From DASQPA01 sp035644215 (GTDB lineage Bacteria; Acidobacteriota; Thermoanaerobaculia; Multivoradales; UBA5704): a DNA stretch of 64,000 nt. Under the pieces are notes generated by a model that was not told the DNA's origin, did not search any database, and was given only the letters and a program-made list of their open reading frames with translations. A program made the position numbers and the translations under genes. Shown one piece after another: positions 47,301 through 59,300 of this stretch (positions are counted from its first letter, which is position 1; each line of letters begins with the position of its first letter). The stretch covers positions 1-64,000 of the forward strand of contig DASQPA010000089.1 of assembly GCA_035644215.1 (NCBI GenBank), given 5' to 3'.

Positions 47301-50300
47301 GGAATTTCTGGAGACCGACCGGGGCGACTTCGTGCTCCGGCCGGGAGCGGCGGCGGACTACGGCGCCCTGCTCGACCGGCTTGCCGGGCGGGGGATCGTG
47401 CCCGGGCGGATCGTCCACCTGTGGAGCGCCAGCCCTTCTTCTCCCGCAATTGTGGAGAACAGACGGGAGCAGGAGCGGGGTTTCTACAGCCTCTTCCACC
47501 TGGCGCGCGCCCTGGGCGAGCGCCGCCCGGCGGAGCGGCGGCCCCCCCTCCACCTGGGGGTCGTCTCGAGCGGGGTGCAGCGGATCACGGGCGCCGACGA
47601 GCTGGTCCCGGTCCGTGCCACCCTGCTCGGCCCGGCAGCCACGATCCCGCAGGAGTACCCCGGGATCAGCTGCGCGGCGATCGACGTCACCCTCCCCACG
47701 CCGGGGAGCCGGGCGGAGCGGCGGCTCGTCGACCGGCTCCTCGCCGAGCTGGCCACTCCCCCGGGGGACGCGGCCGATCCGGTCGTCGCCTACCGTGGCA
47801 CCGACCGCTGGCTGCGGGTCTGGGAGTCGCTCCACCTCGCGAGCTCCCCGGGCGAGCTCCGCCTGCGGGAGGGCGGGACCTACCTGATCACCGGCGGCCT
47901 GGGCGGCGTGGGGCTGGAGCTGGCCGCCTTCCTCGCCCGCCAGGCGAAGGTGAATCTGGTGCTCACCGGCCGCGCGCCGTTCCCGGAGCGGGAGGCCTGG
48001 CCGGCGCTGGCACAGGGCGTGGGCCGCCACGCGCAGATCGCGCGGATCGCCGCGCGGCTCCTGGAGCTGGAGGCGGCCGGGGCGGCGGTGTGGACCGCGG
48101 CGGCCGACGTCGCCGACGAAGCCGCCATGCGCCGGGTGCTCGACGCGGTGTGCCGGCGCTTCGGGCGCATCGACGGTGCGATCCACGCCGCCGGCCTCCC
48201 GGGGGGCGGGCTGATGCAGTATCGGTCGCTCGAAGCGGCGGCGGCGGTGCTGGCGCCCAAGGTGGAAGGCACGCAGGTCCTCGCGGCGCTCCTGGCCGAC
48301 CTGGCCGAAGATGCTCCCGACTTCCTGGTGCTCTGCTCGTCGCTCAACGCCCTGGCCGGCGGTCTCGGCCAGGCCGACTACACCGCGGCCAACGCCTTCC
48401 TCGACGCCTTCGCGCAGTCCTGCTCGGGCGAGCTGCCGGTGGTCTCGATCAACTGGGACGCCTGGCAGGGCGTCGGCATGGCGGCGCTGCGGCACGCGGC
48501 GGAGGAGGCGCCGCGGTACGAGGTTGCGGATCTCCGGCCGTTCGCGCACCCGCTGCTGCGCGAGCGCGGTGTGGATGGGAAGGGGGCGCAGGTCTTCGTA
48601 GGCCGGCTGCGCCCCGCCGAGCACTGGATCTTGGACGAGCACCGGCTGGGCGGACATCCGGTGGTACCCGGCACGGCCTACCTCGAAATGGCGGGCGCCG
48701 CCTTCCGGGAGATATCGGCCAGAGAGGGGGCGACCGAGGGGGCGATCGAGATCCGCGACGTCCAGTTCATCACTCCGATGAGCGTCGAGGACGACGAGAG
48801 CCGCGAGGTCCACGCCACCCTTACGAGCAACGGCGACGGTTTCCACCACTTCTCGGTGCGCAGCCGCGAGGGGGATGGCTGGCAGGAGCACGCCCTCGGG
48901 GCGGTCGGGCGCCCGGCGCTCGCAGAGGAGCCGGCGCGGATCGACGTCGCTGCGCTCGACTCCTGGGACGAAGAGATCCTGGGCGACGACTACCGGGAGG
49001 ACCTGAAGCAGATCGGCCTCGGGCCGCGCTGGGAGGTGCTGAAGAAGATCTACCGGAAGGACGGCGAGTTCGTCGGCCAGCTCGAGCTGGCGCCGGAGCT
49101 GGCGGGCGACGTCCAGAGCTTCCGGCTCCATCCGGCGCTGCTCGACGCGGCGACGAGCTTCGCCGAGTACCTGGTGCCGGGCGCCGGGGGCAACTACTAC
49201 CTGCCGCTCTCCTACAAGCGCCTGCGGATGCTCGGTCCGCTGCCGTCCCGGATCTACAGCCACGCCCGGCTGCGCCACCAGGGGCTCGCCACCGCCGAGA
49301 CCCTCTCCTTCGACATCACGGTGCTCGACGAGATGGGTGGGGAGCGCGTCCGGATCGAGGAGTTCACGCTCAAGCGGGTCGACGTCTCGGCGACCCTGCG
49401 CGGTCACGCTCATCGCGCCCATCGCACGAGCGCGCCGCCGGCCCTTGCGGTCGAGGGGATTTTGGAAGGCATGCCGGCGGAGCAGGCCGTCGAGGCGTTC
49501 CGCCGCATCCTGGCGGGGGACCCCAGGCCGCAGATCGCGGTCTCGGTCCGGCCCCTGCCGGAGGTCCTCGAACGGACCCGCTCGGTCACCGTGGAGAGCC
49601 TCGCCGCGGTCCTGCGCCCGGAGCCGGGGGGCGGGCATGCCCGGCCTGACCTCGCGACCCCTTACGTCGCGCCGCGGGGGGAGCTGGAGGAGCGGCTGGC
49701 GGCGATCTGGGCCGACGTCCTGGGGCTCGACCGGGTCGGCGCCGCCGACGACTTCTTCGCGCTCGGCGGCCACTCGCTGCTCGGCACCCAGGTGATGTCG
49801 CGGGTGCGCGAGGCGTTCGGCGTCGAGGTGCCGCTCGGCAAGCTCTTCGAGGCCGCCACGGTGGCCGACTTCGCCGCCGTCGTCGAGGCCCAGCGCGCCG
49901 CGATCGGGACTGCGATCCCGGCGATCCCGGTGATCTCGCACGGGCCGCACGGTGTCGAGCAAGACCTCTCGTTCTCCCAGGAACGCCTCTGGTTCCTGGA
50001 GCAGCTGGAGCCCGGCAGCGCCTTTTACAGCATCCCCGGCGCGGTGCACATGGCGGGCCGGCTGTCGTTCCCCGCCCTGGCCGCGGCGCTCGCCGAGCTG
50101 GTCCGCCGCCACGAGTCGCTGCGCACCACCTTCGCCGATCGCGACGGCCGTCCCCGGCAGGTCGTGGCGCCGCCTCCCGCCGCCGCCGATCTCGTGCCGC
50201 TGCCGCGGGTCGAGCTCTCGGGCCTGCCCGGAGCGGCGCGCCAGGCGGAGCTCTCCCGCCTGCTCGCCTCGGAGGTCCGGCAGCCGTTCGATCTCCAGCG

Positions 50301-53300
50301 CGGACCGCTCCTGCGCCTCCTGCTCCTGGCGCTCGCTCCGCGCGAGCAGGTGATCGCCTACGTCTTCCACCACATCGTCTCGGATGCCTGGTCGGCGAAG
50401 ATCTTCCGGAGCGAGATCGCGGCGCTCTACGGCGCCTTCGCCGCCGGCCGGCCCTCGCCGCTGCCGCCGGTCACCTTCCAGTACGCCGATTATGTCGCCT
50501 GGCAGCGCCGGCACCTGACCGGCGAGGTGCTCGCCGAACAGCTCGTCTACTGGCGCCAGCGCCTGACCGGCTGCCCGGTCCTCGAGCTGCCGACCGACCG
50601 GCCGCGCCCGGCGATCGAGACCTTCCGCGGCCACACCCGGCCCGTGCGCCTGTCGGCGGCGATGACCCGCGGCCTCCACGCGCTGTCGCAGAGCCACGGC
50701 GTGACCCTGTTCATGACCGTCCTCGCGGTCTTCAAGACCCTGCTGCTGCGGACCGCCGGGCAGAGCGACCTGGCGGTCGGCTCGCCGATCGCCAACCGGG
50801 GGAGGAAAGAGCTCGAAGGGGTGATCGGTTTCTTCGCCAACACCATGGTGCTGCGCACCGATCTCTCGGGCAACCCGAGCTTCCGCGAGCTGCTGGGGAG
50901 GGTGCGCCAGGTGACGCTCGGCGCCTACGCCCACGAGCAGCTGCCGTTCGAGCGCCTGGTCGAGGAGGTCCAGCCCGAGCGCGACATGAGCCGCAACCCG
51001 CTCTTCCAGGTCCTGTGCGTGCTGCAGAACCAGCCGGAACGGGCGCTGCCGATGGGCGATCTGCGGATGAGTGAGCTGCCGCTCGACTCGGGGACGGCGA
51101 AGTTCGACCTCACCTTCATGTGGATCGAGGAGGGCGAGATCCTGGAGGGGCTGCTCGAACACAACAGCGACCTCTTCGACGCCACGACGGTCGGGCGTCT
51201 CTTCCGCTGCCACGAGGCCCTGTTCGCCGCCGTCCTGTCCGACCCCGGGCAGCGCCTCCTCGACCTGCCGATGCTCGGCGCGGCCGAGCGCCACCAGCTG
51301 CTCGCCGAGTGGAACGACACGGCGAAGATGCGGCCGGCGGAGACAGCCGACCGCTGTGTGCACGAGTGGGTCGAGGACCAGGTGCGGCGCCAGCCCGCGG
51401 CGGTGGCGGCGCGGTTCGACGGCGCCAGCCTCTCCTACGGCGAGCTCGACCGGCGGGCGAACCGGCTGGCGCACGCGCTACGGCGGCGGGGGGTGGGGCC
51501 GGAGTCGCGGGTCGGGGTGTCGATCGGCCGCTCGCTGCCCATGGTGGTCTCGGCGCTCGCGGTGCTCAAGGCGGGGGGCGCCCTGGTGGCGCTCGACCCG
51601 GCCTATCCGCTCGACCGCCTGGCGATCATCGTCGAGGACGCCGGGCTCGCCGTGCTCCTCGTCGACGAGGCGATGCGCGAGCGGTTCCCGGCGCACCGGG
51701 AGATCACCTTGGTCATCGATGCGGCGAACCCGGCGATAGACCCGGTGGCCGGCGAGAGCGCCGAGGCGCCGGTCTCGGGCGTGGGGCCGGACCACCCGAT
51801 GTACGCCATCTATACCTCGGGCTCGACCGGGCGGCCGAAGGGGATCGTCGTGCCGCACCGGGCGTTCGCGAATTTCCTCGCCTGGCAGCTCCAGGTCTCG
51901 GGCGGGGAGCCGGTGCGGACGGTGCAGTTCGCGGCGTTCGGCTTCTGCGTCAGCTTCCAGGAGATCTTCTCGGCCTGGTGCTCGGGCGGGACGCTGGTGG
52001 TGGCGGGGGAGATGTCCCGGCGGGATTTTGCGGCCTTCGGCGGTTTCCTGGAGACGGAGGGGATCGAGCGGCTGCACCTGCCGTATGCGGCGCTCAAGCA
52101 GCTGGCGGAGTCGTCGGTTGATTCGTCCGCTGGCAGGGCGGCCCGTCCGTCGCGGCTCCGCGAGGTGATCACCGCCGGCGAGCCGCTCCAGGTGACGCCG
52201 TCGGTGCGGCAGCTGTTCGCCGGCCTGCCGGGCTGCACGCTGTCGAACCAGTACGGGGCTTCCGAGACGCACGTGGTGACGGCGCTGACGCTGTTGGGAC
52301 CGGCGGCCGCGTGGCCGGCGCAGCCGGCGGTGGGGCGGCCGATCGCGAACGTCTCGATCCACCTGCTCGACGAGCACCTGCGGCCGGCGCCGATCGGGGT
52401 GCGGGGCGAGATCTGCGCCGGTGGGGCGTGCGTGCCCCGCTGCTACCTGAACGACCCGGTCCTGACGGCGGTGAAGCTGGTGCCGGACCCCTATGGCCGG
52501 GTGCCCGGGGGGCGCCTCTACCGGACCGGGGACCTCGGGCGGCGGTCGGCGGACGGCCTCGTCGAGTCGCTGGGGCGGATCGACGGCCAGGTCAAGGTGC
52601 GGGGGTTCCGGGTGGAGCTGGGGGAGGTGGAGACGGTGCTGTCGCGGCAGCCCGGGGTGCGGGACGCGGCGGTGGTGCCTCAGGGGGTGGGCGAGGAGCT
52701 CAAGCTGGTGGCGTACGTGGTGCCGGGGCCGGAGAGCGGTCCGGAGGCGGACCTCGTCGAGTCGCTGCGCCAGGCGCTCCAGCGCCGGCTGCCGGAGTAC
52801 ATGGTGCCGGCGGCCTTCGTCCCCCTCGCCGCGCTGCCGGTCAACGCCAACGGCAAGCTCGACGTGCCGGCGCTGCCGGCGCCCGAGGCGCGCCGCTCGG
52901 CGGTCGCCTACCGGCCGCCGCGGACGCCTGCCGAGGAGCTGCTGGCGGGCGTGTGGCGAGAGATCCTGGGGGTGGAGCGGGTGGGTCTCGACGACAGCTT
53001 CTTCGAGCTCGGCGGGCACTCGCTCCTGGCGACGCAGGTGGTGTCGCGGGCGCGCTCGGCCTTCGGCGTCGAGCTGCCGGTGCGCGCCCTCTTCGAGGCG
53101 CCGACCCTGGCCGGGCTGGCGCAGCGGATCGAGGCCCTGCGCGGCGGCGGGGGAGACCCCCCGACGGTCCCGACGATCCCGGCAGCCCCGCCGCTGGTGC
53201 CGCTCCCGCGCTCCGGCCCGGTCCCCCTCTCCTTCGCCCAGGAACGGCTCTGGTTCATCGAGCAGCTGCGCCCGGGGAGCCCGCTCTACAACCTGCCGAT

Positions 53301-56300
53301 GGCGCTCGACCTCGGCGGCCCGCTCGACGTGCGGGCCCTGGCGGAGAGCCTGGCCGCGCTCACCGCCCGGCACGAGGCGCTGCGCACGACCTTCGGTGTC
53401 GACGCCCGCGATGGTGGCCGGCCGGTCCAGGTCGTCCAGCCGCCGTCGGCGCCGGACCTCTCCGTCGTCGACCTGGAGGCCCTGCCGGAGCCGGCGCGCC
53501 GGGCGACGCTCACGGCGCTCGCCGCGGTCGAGGGGGAGCGCCCCTTCGATCTCGCGCGGGGGCCGCTCGTCCGCGCCGTCCTGCTGCGCGCCGCGGCGGA
53601 CCGGCACGTGGCGCTCTTCACCGCCCATCACGCGGTGACCGACGGCTGGTCGATGGGCATCCTGGCGCGCGAGATGGGCGAGCTGTACACGGCCCAGGTG
53701 ACCGGCCGACCCGCCGTGCTCCCCGCGCTGCCGGTTCAGTATGCCGACTTCGCCGCCTGGCAGCGCGGCTGGCTCTCCGGGGAAGTGATGGCCGCCGAGG
53801 TCGCCTGGTGGCGGCAGCGGCTGGCCGGCGCGCCCGCGGTCCTCGACCTGCCGCTCGACCGTCCGCGGCCGGCGGTCGACCGCTTCCGCGGCGAGCGCCG
53901 GGGCATCGGCTTGCGGCCGGACCTGGCGGAGGGGCTGGAGCGGCTGGCGCTGCGCTCGGGAGCGACCCGCTTCATCGCCCTCCTGGCGCTCTTCGAAGCT
54001 CTCCTGGCGCGCGCCACCGGGCAGCTCGACCTGCCGGTGGGCACCCCGGTCGCCGGCCGCAACCGGGCGGAGATCGAGCCGCTGATCGGCATGTTCGTCA
54101 ACACCCTCGTCCTGCGCGGCGACCTCTCCGGCGATCCCGGTTTTGCCGAGCTCCTCCTGCGGGTGCGCGAGAACGCGCTCGACGCCTTCGCCCATCAGGA
54201 GCTGCCCTTCGAGAAGCTGGTCGAGGAGCTGGCGCCGGCGCGCCGCCTGGAGCAGACCCCCCTGTTCCAGGTAATGTTCGTCCTCGACGAGTGGGCCGTG
54301 GCCACCCCCGACTTCCCGGGCCTCAAGGTCGACAGCTTCGCGCTGGAGAGCCGGGTCGCCAAGTTCGACCTCACGATGGCGGCGGGCAGGGGACCGGCGG
54401 GATGGAGCGTCGTCCTCGACTACAACACCGACCTCTTCCGGCGGGACACCATCCTGCGGATGCTCGGGCACTTCGAGGCACTGCTCGCAGGCGCCCTGGC
54501 GGACCCCGGGCTGCCGCTCTCCCGCTTGGCGCTCCTCCGGCCGGCCGAGCGCCACCAGCTCCTCCTCGACTGGAACGACGCGGCCTCCGCCTACCCGCGG
54601 GAGGCCGCGGTGCACGCGCTGTTCGCGGCGCGGGCAGAGCGGTATCCGGAGCGCCTGGCGGTGGCGCACGGCGGGGTGGAGATCTCTTACGGCGAGCTCG
54701 ACCGGCGGGCCGACCGCCTGGCCCACCGCCTGCGCGCCCTGGGGGTGGGGCCGGAGTCGCGGGTGGGCCTCTTCCTCGCGCGGTCGGTCGGAATGGTGGT
54801 CGCGATGCTGGGGACGCTCAAGGCCGGAGGGGCCTATGTGCCGCTCGACCCGGGGTATCCGCCGGAACGGCTGGCGCGGATGGTCGCGGACGCGGGGATC
54901 GCGGTCCTGGTCAGCGAGCCCGAGTCTCTCGCCTCCTGTCCGGAGACCCGCGAGCGGGTGCTGCTTTCCGAGGAACCGGGTGCTCCCGTTCTGGTGCCCG
55001 ACGAGAGCGGCGCGGAGTCGCTCGCCTACGTGATCTACACCTCGGGCTCGACCGGCCGGCCGAAGGGGATCGCGGTCTCGCACCGGGCGGTGGTGCGGCT
55101 GGTCGTGGGCACCAACTACGCCCAGCTGGGGGAGGCGGACCGGGTGGCGCACGCCTCGAACGTCAGCTTCGACGCGGCGACCTTCGAGGTCTGGGGAGCG
55201 CTCCTGAACGGCGGGACGGTGGTGGTGATCGACAAGGAGGTGATCCTGTCGCCGGCCGACCTCGCCCGGACGCTCCGCGCCGAGCGGGTGACGGCGCTGT
55301 TCCTCACCACGGCGCTGTTCAACCAGGTGGCGCGGGAGGAGCCGGCGGCATTTCAATCTCTGCGTCACCTGCTGTTCGGCGGCGAGGCGGTCGAGCCGGG
55401 GGCGGTGGCGCGGGTGCTCGCGGCCGGAGCGCCGGAGCGGCTGCTCCACGTCTACGGACCGACCGAGAGCACGACCTACGCGACCTGGCATCGGGTGCGC
55501 GAGGTGCCGGCGGGCACGGCGACCCTGCCCATCGGGCAGCCGCTCGCCAATACGACGGCCTACGTCCTCGATCGCCGGCTGGACCTGGCCGCCCTGGGCG
55601 AGGTGGGGGAGCTCTGCCTCGGGGGCGAGGGCCTGGCGCGGGGGTATCTCGGCCATCCGGAGCGAACCGCCGAGCGGTTCGTGCCCCGTCCGTGGAGCGG
55701 GGCGCCGGGCGAGCGGCTCTATCGGACGGGCGACCTGGTGCGGCGTCGTTTCGACGGCGCGGTCGAGTTCGTGGGGCGGCTGGATCAACAGGTGAAGATC
55801 CGCGGTTTCCGCATCGAGCCGGGGGAGATCGAGGCGGCGCTGGCGGCGCTCCCGGAGGTCGCAGAAGGGGCCGTCCTGGCCCGCCGCGACGGGCCGGGCG
55901 AGCTGCGCCTGGTGGCCTATGTGGTGCCGGCAAGCGGGGTCCGGCTGCGCGAGGATCGGCTGCGGGAGGAGCTCCGCAAATCGCTCCCGGACTACATGCT
56001 GCCGGGGACGTTCGTCTTCCTGGACGCCCTGCCGCTGACGCCGAACGGCAAGCTCGACCGTGTGATGCTGGCGGCACTGGCGGCAGTGGCCGCGCTCCGT
56101 GCCTCCGGAGAGACCGGGGACGACGGTGGCGCCGTGGCGCCGCGCGATCCGGTCGAGGGAGTGCTGGCGGGGATCTGGGAGGCCGTCCTGGGCCGGGAGC
56201 GGGTGGGGGTGACCGACGACTTCTTCGCCCTGGGTGGGCATTCCCTCCTGGCCACGCAGGTGGTCTCGCGGATCCGGGAGGTGTTCCAGGTCGAGCTGCC

Positions 56301-59300
56301 CCTGCGGCAGCTCTTCGAGCGCCCCACGATCGCCGGCCTGGCGCGCGCGATCTCGATGGCAATGCCGGAGATACCGGCCCCGCCGATCCGGCCCGTCCCG
56401 CGTGGCGGGGATCTGCCGCTCTCCTTCGCCCAGCAGCGGCTTTGGTTCATCGACCAGCTGACGCCGGGCAACCCGGCCTACAACGTGCCCTGGGCGGTGC
56501 GCCTGGAGGGGGAGATCGACGTCCCGCTGCTCGCCGCGACTTTCGGCGAGGTGGTGCGGCGGCACGAGTCGCTGCGGACGGTGTTCGCGGGCTCGTCGCG
56601 GGGGCCGGTGCAGCGGGTCCGGGAGAGCCTGCCGGTATCACCGCTGGTGACCTCTCTGGAGGTGCTGCCGGAGGCGGTGCGGCCGGCGGAGGTGCGGCGC
56701 CTGGTCCGCGAGGAAGCCCTGCGCTCCTTCGACCTGACGCGGGGGCCGCTGCTGCGCTCCACCCTGCTCCGGCTCTCCTCTTCGGAGCACGTGCTGCTGC
56801 TGACGATGCACCACATCGTTTCGGACGGCTGGTCGATGGGGGTGCTGCTGCGGGAGATCGCGGCTCTCTATGAAGCGTTCTCGCGGCAGCAAGCCTCGCC
56901 CCTGCCGAAGCTGCCAGTACAGTATGCCGACTTCGCTCTCTGGCAACGGGAGTGGCTCTCCGGGGAGGTGCTCGAAACGCAGCTCGCCTACTGGCGCGAG
57001 CAGCTCGCCGGCGCCCCGACCCGGCTGGAGCTGGCGACCGACCGGCCGCGGCCGGCCTCCCCCGGCCACCCTGCCGGCTTGGCGCCGTTCCATCTGGACG
57101 GCGAGCTGTCGCGCGCCCTCGCGGCCTTCAGCCGCGCCCAGGGGGTGACGCTCTTCATGACTCTGCTCGCGGCGTTCGGCGCCCTCCTCGGCCGGACCGC
57201 CGGCCAGCCGGAGGTGCTGCTGGGCACGCCGATCGCCAACCGGACGCGGCGGGAGATCGAGGGGCTGATCGGGTTCTTCGTCAACACCCTGGTGCTGCGG
57301 GTGCCCCTGGGGTCTACCGGAAGCTCGCCCAGCTCGCGGCAGCTCCTGGGTCGGGTGCGGCGGGCGGCGCTCGACGCCTATACCCACCAGGACCTGCCGT
57401 TCGAGCGGCTGGTCGAGGCGGTGGTCACCGAGCGCGACCTCGACCACTCGCTGCTGTTCCAGGCCCTGTTCGCCCTCCAGAACGCCCCGGTCGAGGCGCT
57501 GTTGGTACCGGGGCTTTCCCTGCTGCCCCTGGAGCCCGAGCCGGCGGTGGCGAAGTTCGACCTCACCCTGACCTGCGCGGAGACGCCGGCCGGTCTCTCC
57601 GGACACCTGGAGTACGACGCCGAGATCTTCGACCGCACCAGCACCCAGCGGCTGCTGGCGCGCTACGAACAGCTGCTCCGGGGGATGGTGGCCGAGCCGG
57701 AGCGGAGCGTCCGCGATCTCCCGCTCCTGCTGCCGGTGGAGCGGGAGCAGCTGGTGGTCGAGTGGAACGACAGCGGGAGCGTCTACCCGCGGGAGGCGAG
57801 CGTCCACGGGCTGTTCGCGGCCTGGGCGGCGGCGGCCCCGGAGGCGCCGGCGCTCCTGGCCGCGGGGGAGGAGTGGAGCTACGGCCGGCTCGCGGTGGCG
57901 ACCAACCGCCTGGCCCGGCACTTGCGCGCGCTGGGAGTGGGGCCGGAATCGCCGGTGGGAGTCGCGATGGAGCGCTCGGCGGACCTGGTGGTGGCGCTCC
58001 TCGCCGTCCTGAAGGCGGGGGGGGCCTACCTGCCGCTCAACCCCGACTATCCGGACGAGCGGCTGCGCTTCCTGCTGGCGGACACGGCGGCGACGGTGGT
58101 CCTGGTGCACGGCCGGACCCGGGAACGCCTGGCGGGGATCGGCGCGCCGGGCGCGCCGGTCACCCTGGTCTGCCTGAACGCCGACCGCGAGGCGATCGCA
58201 GAGCAGAGCGCGGCGGACCTGCCGGAGGAGACCCTGGCCGGGCAGCTGGCCTACGTGACCTACACCTCGGGCTCGACGGGCAAGCCCAAGGGAGTGGCGG
58301 TGCCGCACCGGGCGATCGTGCGCCTGGTCCGCGAGACCAACTATCTCCAGCTGGGACCGGACGACCGGGTGGCGCACGTGTCGAGCCTCAGCTTCGACGC
58401 GGCGACCTTCGAGATCTGGGGGGCGCTCACCAACGGCGGGGCGCTGGTGGTGATCGAGCACGAGGTGGTCCTGTCGCCGGTCGACTTCGCCTCGCGCCTC
58501 GCCGCGGAGCGGGTGACGGTGCTGTTGCTGACCACGGCGCTGTTCAACCAGGCGGTGCGCGAGGAGCCGGCCGCTTTCTACCCGCTGCGCTGCCTGCTGA
58601 TCGGCGGCGAGGCGGCGGATCCCGGATCGGTGGCGCGGGCGCTCGCCGCCGGGCCGCCGGAACGGCTGCTCAACGTCTACGGCCCCACCGAGAGCGCCAC
58701 CCTGGCGACCTGGGCCGAGGTGCGGGAGGTGGCGCCCCAGGCGCCGTCGGTGCCGATCGGACGGCCGGTCGCCAACACGACGGCGTACGTCGTCGGTTGC
58801 GGGGAGGGAGCGGGGGATCTCGTGCCGCTGGGCCAGGTCGGGGAGCTCTGGTTGGGGGGCGAGGGTCTGGCGCGGGGTTATTTCGCGCGTCCGGAGCGGA
58901 CGGCGGAGCGCTTCGTGCCGCACCCGTGGAGCGGAGAGGGAGGGGAGCGGCTCTACCGGACCGGCGACCTGGTGCGCCAGCTCGGGAGCGGGGAGATCGA
59001 CTACCTCGGGCGGCTCGACCAGCAGGTCAAGATCCGCGGGCTCCGCATCGAGCCCGGCGAGGTCGAGGCGGCGCTCGCCAACTGTCCGGGGATCGAAGCC
59101 GCGGCGGTGCTGGCCCGCCGGGACACGCCGGGGGACGCCCGGCTGGTGGCCTACCTGGTGGCGCGGTCGGGGGAGCGGGTGAGCGAGGAGACCGTCCGCG
59201 AGGAGCTGAAGCGTTCCCTGCCCGAGTACATGCTGCCGGCGGTCTACCTCTTCCTCCCGTCGTTCCCCCTCACCCCGAACGGCAAGCTGGACCGGGCGGC

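Noticed and set aside
45559..51474. Very long open frames antisense to or shifted within the megasynthase (up to 1971 codons)
   Set aside because: High GC removes stop codons in shadow frames; the products are Arg/Pro/Gly/His-rich with no motifs, and the sense frame carries every catalytic signature.
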